Shown: positions 8,917-17,400 of the stretch, piece by piece
How the letters are laid out: every line of letters starts with the position of its first letter
How positions within the stretch are numbered: position 1 is the first letter of the stretch
Origin: an uncultured Clostridium sp.
GTDB taxonomy: Bacteria > Bacillota > Clostridia > Lachnospirales > Lachnospiraceae
Reading direction: 5' to 3'
DNA: 51,951 nucleotides
NCBI GenBank assembly: GCA_947644195.1
Contig: CANRZB010000023.1
Span: forward strand, 1 to 51,951
Notes under the pieces: generated by a model
What the model was told of the DNA's origin: nothing
Seen by the model: the letters and a program-made list of their open reading frames with translations, nothing else
Databases searched by the model: none
Position numbers and translations under genes: made by a program

Positions 8917-8973
8917 AAATATTAAAAAATCCATAGAATGGGATTCATATTAGATTTGGGGGAAAGAAATCCA

Positions 8974-10440
8974 ATGAAAAAAGTAATCTTAACATTTAGT
9001 TTGCTTTGTTTGATGCTCAGTTTTAGTTTGGGAAGTAATCACAAGACAGGAGCATCTGCTATTTCAATCGAAGAAAAACAGGAAAAGAATTATGCGAAAT
9101 GGGCATATGATGATGCAACGCATTGTTTGACGATTTCTGGGACAGGGGAAACACATGATGAAGAGCGTGCGCAAGGTGGAGATGAAGTTTTGTTTACTGA
9201 AGCTGCCATTCCATATCCATATGGAATGGCAAAGTCTGCGAAGGACGCGGAAAAAAAGAAGAAAGCAGTACGAAAAATTGTCATAGAACCGGGAGTTACA
9301 GCAATTAACCGGGCGGCATTTTTTGAGTTTACTAATTTGGAGAGCGTCATTATTCCAGATAGTGTAGAAACTATCAGTGATCATGTATTCTGGGGATGTA
9401 GTTCTCTAAGGGAGCTTATAATACCGGATAGTGTTACCTCCATTGGGACTGGTTGTTTTGCGCACTGCAAATCATTAAAAAAATTAGTTCTTGGCAAAAA
9501 TGTCCAAAGCATTGGGGAGGGAAATTTTTGTGACTGTCGTTCCCTACGAAAGATAACGGTGCATCCGGAAAATATGGAATTTATTACAAAGAAAGGCTGT
9601 CTGTATCAGCGGAAACAGAAGATTCTATGTTTTAGTTATGCAGATTCCCGTAGGGTCTCTATTGAAAAGGGAACAAAACAGATTGGGGCCTTTGCATTTA
9701 CCTTTCATAGTAAGCTTCAGGAAGTGAAAATTCCTGCTTCTGTAACAACGATTGGCGGGGGCTCCTTCTATCAGTGTAAAAATTTACGGAAGATTTTGTT
9801 TGCTAAGAAATCAAAGTGCCGGGAAATAGAATCTTTTTCGTGGCTTGGGATTTCGTGGGATTATGTTTATGAAGATGAAACAAATTATGGTTGTATTACG
9901 TTTTGTAACAGTCTAGAGGAGCTGTGTTTTCCAGAATCCCTTCGATATATTGGACATGATGCTCTGAGTAAGTGTGGTTCTTTGAAGAAAGTATTTTTTG
10001 GAAGAAGATTTCAAGGACATCGTTTAGATGAAAAAGAGGAAAAAAGAGATGGGCATCATCCTATAGAGATTAGGTCATTCAGATGGGAAACTGGACTTAT
10101 GATGGGAGATAGGGCGTTAAAATCGGTTGAAATATCAAAGAAGAATCCGTATTTTTGCTCTAGAGATGGTCTTGTTTATGACAAAAAGAGGACTATTTTA
10201 TATTTCTGTCCAGAAGCGAAAGCTGCGGCAAAAATCAAAATTCCCGGAAGTGTGAAACAAATTAAATATTATGCTTTTTGGCGGTGTAAAAAAGTACAAT
10301 CGGTTGTGATACCAGGGAAAAATACTAAAATAGGTCTCAATGCATTTAAAGATACTGAGCATATGGTCTTATATGGAAAGAAAAATTCAAAAGCACAGAA
10401 ATATGCTAAAAAACATAAAATGAAATTTGTTATCATATAG
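8974..10440 (+). CDS. Secreted BspA-type leucine-rich-repeat protein
   Basis: This 488-residue protein has a signal peptide (basic MKK, hydrophobic core, cleavage probably near the ASA at about 27-29). BspA-type (LRR_5) repeats follow. Typical units are ESVIIPDSVETISDHVFWGC, ELIIPDSVTSIGTGCFAHC and KLVLGKNVQSIGEGNFCDC, each with the SIxxxxFxxC frame. Later units are separated by longer charged inserts, and the chain ends in the usual KNSKAQKYAKKH cap. No sortase motif, lipobox or choline-binding repeats are seen, so it is probably released or loosely wall-bound. ATG 8974 is chosen because GGGGGAAAG lies at 8958-8966 and the signal peptide starts there. Such proteins often mediate adhesion. 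Composition is AT-rich like the genes beside it. Confidence 0.85.
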   Translation: MKKVILTFSLLCLMLSFSLGSNHKTGASAISIEEKQEKNYAKWAYDDATHCLTISGTGETHDEERAQGGDEVLFTEAAIPYPYGMAKSAKDAEKKKKAVRKIVIEPGVTAINRAAFFEFTNLESVIIPDSVETISDHVFWGCSSLRELIIPDSVTSIGTGCFAHCKSLKKLVLGKNVQSIGEGNFCDCRSLRKITVHPENMEFITKKGCLYQRKQKILCFSYADSRRVSIEKGTKQIGAFAFTFHSKLQEVKIPASVTTIGGGSFYQCKNLRKILFAKKSKCREIESFSWLGISWDYVYEDETNYGCITFCNSLEELCFPESLRYIGHDALSKCGSLKKVFFGRRFQGHRLDEKEEKRDGHHPIEIRSFRWETGLMMGDRALKSVEISKKNPYFCSRDGLVYDKKRTILYFCPEAKAAAKIKIPGSVKQIKYYAFWRCKKVQSVVIPGKNTKIGLNAFKDTEHMVLYGKKNSKAQKYAKKHKMKFVII

Positions 10441-10538
10441 CTTGTAACAATTAGAATATGGAGTCAGAAATTTCTTGTACATAGCTAAAAAAACGGTTGT
10501 AGCTGCTTTCGGACTACATAGTAATAGGGAGAGGATAG

Positions 10539-11597
10539 ATGGATATAAAAATATTACCTCTGGAGACGGTTCCGCTTACTGCATGGGCGGAACAGAATTT
10601 TTTATTTGGAATTGTGAAAAGTCAAGTTACCGGTTGGGACTGGTTATTGAATCAATTTATACAATTACGGGGAGCCCATTATGTGAATTTTGAGTACGGC
10701 GCTGTTGATTCTAGTATTACGTTTTATCCTTATTCTATACATCAATTAGCCCCCAATATGTTTGATTTATGTCCATTTATCAATAAATACACCATACCAA
10801 AGAAATATGTCATGAATCACTATGAAAGTTTTTATGATTTTGTCAAAGAAACATTGGATGATGGATTTTATCTATCGACTTTTTTAGATCAGTTTTTCCG
10901 GAAGGACAGGGATGGTGAGGGATTTCGCCATCCAAATTTTATTTATGGATATAATAAGAAGAATGATTCTGTTTACCTGGCAGATAATTTTGAGTACGGA
11001 AAATTTTGTAAAAAAGAAATATCAAGAATTGATTTAGAACGAGCTTTTGAACTTGTATCTGATAATTTATGGGAAGTAAGTGTTTTTTTATATAAATTAG
11101 TCGACTATCATCATCAATTTAACAGTAAGTATGTAAAAGAGCAGATAGAAGATTACTTACATCCTAATCGAGGAATATGTTATTTTAACCGGACAGTGTG
11201 TATAGAACCTGTTCATATGGATGAGCACTACCTTAATGAAGTTTATTTTGGTGTAGAGTGTTATGATCTACTGAGAAACTATATTGTAGCATTAATAGAG
11301 GGAAATAATGTTTATCTAAATGATGATTGGCGTAGTTTTGCAATGCTATTGGATCATAAGATAATAATGCAGGAAAGGTATGTTTATATGGTAGAAAATA
11401 CCTATATGAATGGGGATGATAAATTACGAATTGGGCTAGCAGAACTGAAGGATGAATGTGCAATTGTCAGGAATTTATTTTTGAAATATACGGTTAAGAG
11501 AAATACACTGATTTTATTTCGAATTGCAGAACGTTTACATCAAATCCAGGAGAAAGATAAGGAGTATATGAATTTATTCATGGATAAAATTTTATAA
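10539..11597 (+). CDS. BtrH/C39-like putative acyltransferase
   Basis: The 352 residues resemble a family found beside carrier proteins in peptide and aminoglycoside clusters, with an N-terminal domain like BtrH (which moves an acyl group from a carrier protein to an amine) and C39 peptidases. Visible pattern: N-terminal LPLETVPLTAWAEQNFLFGI, then CPFINKYTIP (C78), a YDFVKETLDDGFYLSTFLDQ helix-strand, and RHPNFIYGYN (H131) followed by SVYLADNF (D149). The His and Asp would match the C39-fold pair. No cysteine is present near the N-terminus where C39 peptidases carry the nucleophile. Residues 165-352 are helical and unassigned. GGGAGAGG sits just before ATG 10539. It is followed by an ACP and an adenylating enzyme. 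Family assignment is by pattern only. Confidence 0.55.
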   Translation: MDIKILPLETVPLTAWAEQNFLFGIVKSQVTGWDWLLNQFIQLRGAHYVNFEYGAVDSSITFYPYSIHQLAPNMFDLCPFINKYTIPKKYVMNHYESFYDFVKETLDDGFYLSTFLDQFFRKDRDGEGFRHPNFIYGYNKKNDSVYLADNFEYGKFCKKEISRIDLERAFELVSDNLWEVSVFLYKLVDYHHQFNSKYVKEQIEDYLHPNRGICYFNRTVCIEPVHMDEHYLNEVYFGVECYDLLRNYIVALIEGNNVYLNDDWRSFAMLLDHKIIMQERYVYMVENTYMNGDDKLRIGLAELKDECAIVRNLFLKYTVKRNTLILFRIAERLHQIQEKDKEYMNLFMDKIL

Positions 11598-11658
11598 TCC
11601 ATGATGTAGTATATATATCGAAAATTAAGTTAATTAAAAAGGGAAAAGAGGGATTAAG

Positions 11659-11913
11659 ATGCAGGATACGAAGAAAAAATTATATGCTATTATTGGAAAA
11701 TTGATGGAAAATGTAGATATTGCATTATCAGAGGATATGAACTTAATTGATGACTTAAATTTTGATTCTATTCAGTTAATAAACTTAATTATTGAAATTG
11801 AGGAGCAATTTGGTGTGGAATTTAATGACTCGGATTTACTATTTGATCATTTTAATCGTATATCAGATCTTTGTAGTTTGATTAACCAGCTATTGAATAA
11901 AGATAGCCAATAG
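11659..11913 (+). CDS. Stand-alone acyl/peptidyl carrier protein
   Basis: This 84-residue acidic four-helix protein carries the phosphopantetheine attachment motif DDLNFDSIQLINLI, with Ser37 as the modified residue. The flanking helices LYAIIGKLMENV and LIIEIEEQFGVEF have the PP-binding pattern. It is not the housekeeping AcpP: the motif is DSIQL rather than DSLD and no fatty-acid genes adjoin it. It lies between a BtrH-like protein and a PaaK-type adenylating enzyme, so it probably holds the acyl or aminoacyl unit as a thioester. A phosphopantetheinyl transferase is needed to activate it and is not encoded here. GAGGGAT precedes the start. Confidence 0.9.
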   Translation: MQDTKKKLYAIIGKLMENVDIALSEDMNLIDDLNFDSIQLINLIIEIEEQFGVEFNDSDLLFDHFNRISDLCSLINQLLNKDSQ

Positions 11914-11940
11914 CTCTGAAAAATGCATAGGGGGAAAGGT

Positions 11941-13173
11941 ATGTTGGATTTGGATGAAAAAAATATTCCAAAGGAAGTGGAAGAAATGGTACAGTACGCG
12001 TATAGTAAGGTACCGTTATATACCAGTTTGGCTAGGAAACATAATTTAACAGACCTGGATTTTTTTCAATTACCATATGTATCTAAGGATGTTTATATGG
12101 AAAGTAAAGAGTTATCTGTTTCTGTTGATTATTTGCCTCAAATGATGAAAGGTCAATTATTTTATGGAAAGACCTCTGGTTCTACGGGAAAAATAACAGA
12201 ATATTATTGGGACAGAAAAGATGAAAATAAGTCTTTAATGGAATTATGGTATTATAGAAGAAAGTATTATAATATTACGCCGGCAGATAAATTATGTTAT
12301 TTTTTTCCGATTTCATCAGAGGCCACTGAATGTATTGAAGATAAGCATATATTAGGAATTTCGAAAAGTTTTTTGTATAATGGTAGAATTGTCGATGCCT
12401 ATCTGCATATGTTAGAATATCAACCTAAATGGTTGATATTACAGCCTAGTGTAGCATGGATGCTTTGTCAGGCTATTAAAAATCAAAAATTGGAATATTT
12501 GCCTTCTGTAGATTATATAGAATTTACTGGGGAGTATTTAGAGGATAGTATTAGGCAGTTGGTAGAAGAGGTGTTTCGTTGTAAAACAGCAAACCAATAT
12601 GGTATACGGGAAGTAAATTCTATTGCATATGAATGTCCGGAAAGATGTATGCATGTTATGAACAAAAATGCATATATTGAGATTTTGGCAGATGACGGAG
12701 AAGTTGGGAATATCGTTGTGACATCTTTAAAAAACCGAGTTATGCCATATATTCGATATGATACTGGAGATAAGGGAAGATGGGTTGATAAGAAATGTAA
12801 ATGTGGAAATCATAATCCAATACTTGTGGTATGTAATGGACGAGATAATGATTGGGTTAGGAAAATAAATGGCGAGTTATTACATCCATATGCTTTGTTA
12901 GAAATAATCAATGAAATAAATTGTAAAATGAATGGCGCTATTATTCAATATCAACTAATTCAAAAGGAATTAGATTATTTCCAATATCGTTTTGTTGTCA
13001 GGGAGGATGCCGATACGGAATCTTTGGAGAAAGAATTGTGCCTCATGACAGCAGAACGCCTGCAACAGGAATTTAATTTGGAGATACGATATTATAGACA
13101 ATTAATCCCAGATATAAAAACAGGAAAAATTGCTGCTTTTTGTTCTGAAATAAATAAAGAAAATGAGGACTAG
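11941..13173 (+). CDS. PaaK/CapK-type adenylate-forming enzyme
   Basis: A 410-residue member of the phenylacetate-CoA ligase/CapK branch of adenylate-forming enzymes. Motifs in order are the phosphate loop YGKTSGSTGK (75-84), YGIREVNSIAYECP (220-233), YIRYDTGD (270-277), the cysteine pair CKCG (286-289), GRDNDWV (300-306) and a C-terminal TGKIAAF with the likely catalytic Lys near 396. It should activate a carboxylic acid with ATP and, given the adjacent carrier protein, load it as a thioester. The substrate is not predictable. ATG 11941 follows AGGGGG at 11929-11934; an in-frame ATG at 11923 lacks a good site. It is short for an NRPS adenylation domain and has no attached carrier or condensation domain. 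Very AT-rich. Confidence 0.85.
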   Translation: MLDLDEKNIPKEVEEMVQYAYSKVPLYTSLARKHNLTDLDFFQLPYVSKDVYMESKELSVSVDYLPQMMKGQLFYGKTSGSTGKITEYYWDRKDENKSLMELWYYRRKYYNITPADKLCYFFPISSEATECIEDKHILGISKSFLYNGRIVDAYLHMLEYQPKWLILQPSVAWMLCQAIKNQKLEYLPSVDYIEFTGEYLEDSIRQLVEEVFRCKTANQYGIREVNSIAYECPERCMHVMNKNAYIEILADDGEVGNIVVTSLKNRVMPYIRYDTGDKGRWVDKKCKCGNHNPILVVCNGRDNDWVRKINGELLHPYALLEIINEINCKMNGAIIQYQLIQKELDYFQYRFVVREDADTESLEKELCLMTAERLQQEFNLEIRYYRQLIPDIKTGKIAAFCSEINKENED

Positions 13174-13355
13174 CAAGTATGCCATAATAATGTAAAATCC
13201 CTCTGCACTATTCCCAAGAATTTGCATCAGGACGTTCTGACTTTTGTAAAAGAACGGGGCAGTCTGTTTCAGTCATATTTTTTCCTTTTCCTACATATAT
13301 TTATTAGGATTAGGGATCACTGCTAATGGAACAGCCAGAACGGGGGATATGATTT

Positions 13356-14225
13356 ATGAATGGAATTGTGAATATACATCAACGTATGTATTCCTATCAA
13401 CATATGGAGCAAGATTTGCAGAAAATTGCAGAAACATATCCACCAGAATCGGTTCGCCTGTTTTCGATTGGGGAGACAGTACAGCACCGGCAGCTTCGTT
13501 GTCTTCGTATTGGACCGGAAAATGCAGAACGAGCCATACTGGTACAAGCATCCATGCATGCCAGGGAATGGCTGAATACACAGTTAGTTATGCTGATGGC
13601 GGAACGGCTGCTTCGCAGAAATCAGATGGATATTTTATGGGAAGGGATCCCCTATCGACAATTGTTGAGACATTATGCCGTACATATCATTCCGATGTTG
13701 AATCCAGATGGGGTAGAGATTAGCCAGGGTGGAAGAAAGCGCTATAAGGCTAATGCAAATGGGGTGGATCTGAACCGCAACTATGAAATAGGCTTTGGAC
13801 GGGGGGAGAGCAGTGGAGAGAATGAATTGACCGGCGGAGACGCCGCATTTTTTCCGGGAGACTATCCGGGGTCGGAGAGTGAGACACAGGCGTTGATGAA
13901 GCTGGTGCAGGAGATTCAGCCAGACCTGGTCATCAATTATCATTCTGCGGGGGAGGAAATTATTTATCAAAAGTACTTCAATGCCCTGCGGTATATGAGT
14001 GATATGACGACATATCCTTTACATCATGAGACAGGAGCAGCCTATGGCTCTTTGGGGGATTGGCTGACAGAGAGAGGGATCCCCTGGTGTACCATAGAAA
14101 CAGGTTTGGGTAAAGCCCCCGTCTGGCACAGTCAAATCTACATACAGTGGTTTCGGCATAGAGATCTTCTGCCGTTAGTATTGGCGACGGTTCCCAGACA
14201 GGGAGCAAGTGTCCATAGAGTGTGA
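13356..14225 (+). CDS. M14 zinc carboxypeptidase
   Basis: A cytoplasmic M14-family zinc peptidase of 289 residues with no signal peptide. The zinc ligands are present as HAREW (H68 and E71) and NYHSAG (H195). Substrate contacts DLNRNY (N139, R140) and the catalytic Glu in IETGLG (E247) are all intact. The closest family type is the gamma-D-glutamyl-diaminopimelate endopeptidases (YqgT or ENP1-like), which trim cell-wall muropeptides. This reading is by resemblance. GGGGG lies about nine bases before ATG 13356. Base composition returns here to that of the core genes, marking the right end of the AT-rich islet. The 182 bases before it hold no clear feature. Confidence 0.9.
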   Translation: MNGIVNIHQRMYSYQHMEQDLQKIAETYPPESVRLFSIGETVQHRQLRCLRIGPENAERAILVQASMHAREWLNTQLVMLMAERLLRRNQMDILWEGIPYRQLLRHYAVHIIPMLNPDGVEISQGGRKRYKANANGVDLNRNYEIGFGRGESSGENELTGGDAAFFPGDYPGSESETQALMKLVQEIQPDLVINYHSAGEEIIYQKYFNALRYMSDMTTYPLHHETGAAYGSLGDWLTERGIPWCTIETGLGKAPVWHSQIYIQWFRHRDLLPLVLATVPRQGASVHRV

Positions 14226-14350
14226 ATAGCCAGTGAAACCAATTTTTCTCCTTGTATCTGGAAAATGATCTTGCATGGAAGTATCAGAAACTTAATATTC
14301 GCTGTACTAGTAGAAAAATCCTGCCATTTATGGTAAAATACTAATACTAT

Positions 14351-14390
14351 GGAGTAAAATATGACTCCTGGTCATTTGTGACCTTGTTTT
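14351..14390 (+). terminator. Tandem hairpins between M14 gene and glgB
   Basis: GGAGT (14351-14355) pairs with ACTCC (14364-14368), and GGTCA (14370-14374) pairs with TGACC (14379-14383) round a TTTG loop, followed by TTGTTTT. The second hairpin could be a weak terminator of the peptidase gene or a leader element of glgB. A TATAAT at 14415-14420 lies just downstream, without a clear -35. Confidence 0.4.
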
Positions 14391-14490
14391 GTGCAGGTTA
14401 CAGGATGGTGGTGGTATAATGCAGAATGAGATAACGAAATTCTGAAAGCCATTACGGATAAATCAAGAAAAATATTATGGGGGATAACGT

Positions 14491-16716
14491 ATGCAGGAAA
14501 AATTAGATCAGTGGATCAAATGGATGGAATACGATGAGATCCTGGCGGGAAAACACAATGCGCCTCACAACATTCTGGGATTACATGAGTTTGGCAAAGG
14601 ACAGGTATTTACGGTATATCGACCAGAGGCAGAGGGTGTGACGGTAACGGATGCAAAAGGCAAAAATCCGGTAGAGTTGGAGGAAATAGGAAAGAACAGT
14701 GGATTTTTCGGGAAATATGTTTCCGGCAAAAATTATAAGAAACCATATTTATTACATATTAAATATGGGGAGGATGATGTGGTTACCACGGAAGATCCGT
14801 ATAGTTTTGCACCGCAGATTAGCAGTGATGATCTGTATTTATTTGCGGAGGGAAAACATTATCAGATCTATGATAAACTGGGCGCACATCCAATGACGAT
14901 TCAAGGTGTGGAGGGTGTCTATTTCGCAGTGTGGGCGCCACATGCCAGAGCGGTTAGCGTTGTTGGCGACTTCAATATGTGGGATGGCAGATTACACCCG
15001 ATGCGTACCCTGGAGGTGTCCGGTGTCTATGAAGTGTTTATTCCAGGAGTAAAAACAGGGGCAGTCTATAAATACCAAGTACTGACCCGGACGGGTGAAA
15101 TCCTGATGAAAAGCGATCCCTATGCCAATTGTGCGGAGCTGCGCCCGAACAATGCTTCGGTGGTTACGGATATCCGTGGCTACAAGTGGTCGGATCAGAA
15201 ATGGATGCAGATCAGGGAAAAGGAGGATCGGGTAAGTCTCAGACAGAAGCCGATGGCAATCTATGAGATGCATTTGGGGTCCTGGCGGAAACGGGTGGAA
15301 GATGATGACGATGGATTTTACAGTTATCGGGAATTGGCTCCGATGATTGCTGAATATGTCCTAAAAATGGGATATACGCACATAGAATTGATGGGGATTG
15401 CGGAGCATCCATTTGATGGTTCCTGGGGCTACCAGGTAACCGGGTATTATGCTCCGACAAGACGATATGGTACTCCGGAAGATTTTATGTATTTTGTGGA
15501 TTATATGCATGGACAGGGGATTGGTGTGATTCTGGACTGGGTTCCGGCACATTTCCCAAAAGATGCTTATGCATTGGGGCAGTTTGATGGACAGGCATTA
15601 TATGAACATCCAGACAGCCGGCGTGGGGAACATCCGCATTGGGGTACGTATATCTTTAATTATGGAAAGCGGGAAGTGGAGAACTTTTTGTTAGCGAATG
15701 GGCTGTTCTGGCTCAAGAAGTTTCATGTGGATGGACTGCGCGTAGATGCGGTAGCTTCCATGCTATATCTGGATTATGGAAAAGACGATGGAGAGTGGCT
15801 GCCGAATAAGGATGGCGGAAATGAAAATTATGATGCCATTCATCTGTTCCAGCATATGAATGAAGAATTTGAAAAAGAAGTGCCTGGCTGTATGATTATC
15901 GCAGAAGAATCCACCGCGTGGGCCGGCGTCACTTCGCCAGCCTCTCTGAAAGGATTAGGATTCCTGTTTAAATGGAATATGGGATGGATGAATGACTTTC
16001 TGGAATATATGCAGATGGATCCGTTATTCCGTGCCGGAAACCATGGACGCCTGACCTTTAGCATGCAGTATGCATACAGTGAGAATTTTATACAGGTTCT
16101 GTCCCACGATGAGGTCGTACATGGAAAAGGTTCTATGATCAATAAGATGCCAGGGGAAGAAGCCGACAAATTTGCGAATCTTCGTACCGCTTATGGATTT
16201 ATGTATGGGCATCCGGGCAAGAAGCTGTTATTCATGGGGCAGGAATTTGCCCAGTTCCGTGAGTGGAGCGAGAAACGGAGCCTGGATTGGTATTTGCTGA
16301 ATGAAACCTATCATCAGCAAATGCAGGATTATGTTAGGGAGTTAAATCAGTTATATCAAAAATACGATGCCTTGTTTGTCAAAGACTATGATCCGTCTGG
16401 CTTTGAATGGATGAGCTGTATGGATGCAGACCACAGTACCGTTAGTTTTGTCCGTCGAGGAAATAGTACGAAGGATCAGTTATTATTTGTCTGCAACTTT
16501 ACTCCGGTGCAGCGTGATCAATTCCGTGTCGGGGTGCCATGCGCCGGCAAATATGAAAAGATCCTGTCTTCCGATGAGTTGCGCTTTGGTGGTATCGGCG
16601 TGGAGAATTCCAAGCAGGTTAAGGCACAGCCGGTCATGCATGATGGCAGGGAATATTCTATTCAGATGAATCTGCCGCCTTTGTCTGTAACCGTTTACCG
16701 ATTTGATTATCGCTAG
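14491..16716 (+). CDS. glgB: 1,4-alpha-glucan branching enzyme
   Basis: Makes alpha-1,6 branches in glycogen by cutting and re-attaching alpha-1,4 chains. The 741 residues comprise two N-terminal beta domains (a CBM48 at about 130-230 with YFAVWAPHARAVSVVGDFN), the GH13 barrel and a C-terminal beta domain. Catalytic residues are visible: nucleophile D419 in GLRVDAVASM, acid/base E472 in IAEESTAW, and D540 in LSHDEVVHGKG. GTYIFNYGKREV is typical of GlgB and not of debranching enzymes. Length matches bacterial GlgB of the long type. No other glycogen gene (glgC, glgA, glgP) is adjacent, so the pathway is dispersed in this genome. The mutase at 6.1 kb may supply glucose 1-phosphate. Confidence 0.96.
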   Translation: MQEKLDQWIKWMEYDEILAGKHNAPHNILGLHEFGKGQVFTVYRPEAEGVTVTDAKGKNPVELEEIGKNSGFFGKYVSGKNYKKPYLLHIKYGEDDVVTTEDPYSFAPQISSDDLYLFAEGKHYQIYDKLGAHPMTIQGVEGVYFAVWAPHARAVSVVGDFNMWDGRLHPMRTLEVSGVYEVFIPGVKTGAVYKYQVLTRTGEILMKSDPYANCAELRPNNASVVTDIRGYKWSDQKWMQIREKEDRVSLRQKPMAIYEMHLGSWRKRVEDDDDGFYSYRELAPMIAEYVLKMGYTHIELMGIAEHPFDGSWGYQVTGYYAPTRRYGTPEDFMYFVDYMHGQGIGVILDWVPAHFPKDAYALGQFDGQALYEHPDSRRGEHPHWGTYIFNYGKREVENFLLANGLFWLKKFHVDGLRVDAVASMLYLDYGKDDGEWLPNKDGGNENYDAIHLFQHMNEEFEKEVPGCMIIAEESTAWAGVTSPASLKGLGFLFKWNMGWMNDFLEYMQMDPLFRAGNHGRLTFSMQYAYSENFIQVLSHDEVVHGKGSMINKMPGEEADKFANLRTAYGFMYGHPGKKLLFMGQEFAQFREWSEKRSLDWYLLNETYHQQMQDYVRELNQLYQKYDALFVKDYDPSGFEWMSCMDADHSTVSFVRRGNSTKDQLLFVCNFTPVQRDQFRVGVPCAGKYEKILSSDELRFGGIGVENSKQVKAQPVMHDGREYSIQMNLPPLSVTVYRFDYR

Positions 16717-16779
16717 AGGTTATGCTATACTGTTCACGAAAGCTACGAGCGGTTCAAAAAATCAGAAACGAGGAAAACT

Positions 16780-17337
16780 ATGAGCGATATGATAACAATA
16801 ATGCCAGTACTGGCAGTGAAACCCTGGTTAATTGTAATGATTGTTCTTATTGTGGTATTGGTCGCTGCCTTTGTTGCGTTGACTATTTACGGTAAGAAAC
16901 TACAGGACAGGCAGGAAGCCTCTCAAAAGGAATTAGAGGCGGCGGCACAGAGCATGAAACTGCTGGTCATTGATAAAAAGAGGATGAAGTTTAAGGATTC
17001 TGGTTTGCCCGCCATTGTCTTAGAGCAGGTTCCGAAGTATATGCGGGGGCGCAAGGTGCCGATTGTCAAAGCAAAGATTGGGCCAAGAATTATGTCTTTG
17101 ATCTGCGAAGAGAAGATTTACGATCTGATTCCGGTAAAAAAGGAGATCCGGGCAACGATCAGTGGAATCTATATTATGGATGTCAAAGGACTGCGCGGCG
17201 GTCTGGAACAAGTGGATCCCAAGAAAAAGAAGAAACGATGGGGTGAAAAGCTGAGAGAAAAAGCCGATGAGCAGCATAAGGATCTGAAAAAAAGACAGGC
17301 AATCAAGGAAAAAGAATTAGGCAAGTTGAAAAAATAA
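16780..17337 (+). CDS. Small membrane-anchored protein, unknown
   Basis: I do not recognise a named family. The 185 residues have one strong N-terminal membrane span (about 15-35). A short coiled-coil-like segment rich in Gln and Glu follows (38-55), then a compact beta-rich domain (about 60-145, containing KFKDSGLPAIVLEQVPKYM and IGPRIMSLICEEKIYDLIPV). The C-terminal tail is very basic (KKKKKRWGEKLREKADEQ onward), helical and likely cytoplasmic, with possible nucleic-acid or phospholipid contact. The start follows ACGAGGAAAAC. It lies between glgB and convergent genes and has no partner that hints at function. Confidence 0.65.
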   Translation: MSDMITIMPVLAVKPWLIVMIVLIVVLVAAFVALTIYGKKLQDRQEASQKELEAAAQSMKLLVIDKKRMKFKDSGLPAIVLEQVPKYMRGRKVPIVKAKIGPRIMSLICEEKIYDLIPVKKEIRATISGIYIMDVKGLRGGLEQVDPKKKKKRWGEKLREKADEQHKDLKKRQAIKEKELGKLKK

Positions 17338-17366
17338 TAAATAGCCTTATAATATGGATCTGATTT

Positions 17367-17400
17367 ACATGCCAGCATTATGAAAATATTGCTGGCATGT
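17367..17400. terminator. Hairpin between convergent genes
   Basis: ACATGCCAGCA (17367-17377) and TGCTGGCATGT (17390-17400) form a perfect 11-bp stem. There is no clear T-tract on either strand, so it may work with Rho or as a processing and stability element. The right arm touches the stop codon of the leftward gene. Confidence 0.55.

Noticed and set aside
10475-10693. Small rightward frame overlapping the BtrH-like gene start
   Set aside because: Different frame from the supported gene, without its own ribosome site; the ATG at 10539 has a good one.
10539-13173. Non-ribosomal peptide synthetase cluster
   Set aside because: No condensation, thioesterase or multi-module protein is present; each activity is a separate small protein, so the cassette is better described as a carrier-protein acyl-transfer set.
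7890-13180. Prophage or integrative element
   Set aside because: No integrase, terminase, capsid, relaxase or transposase was found, and no flanking direct repeat was seen at the islet edges.
14391-14420. Complete promoter for glgB
   Set aside because: TATAAT is perfect at 14415-14420, but no -35 at a suitable distance was found; recorded only as a note with the hairpins.
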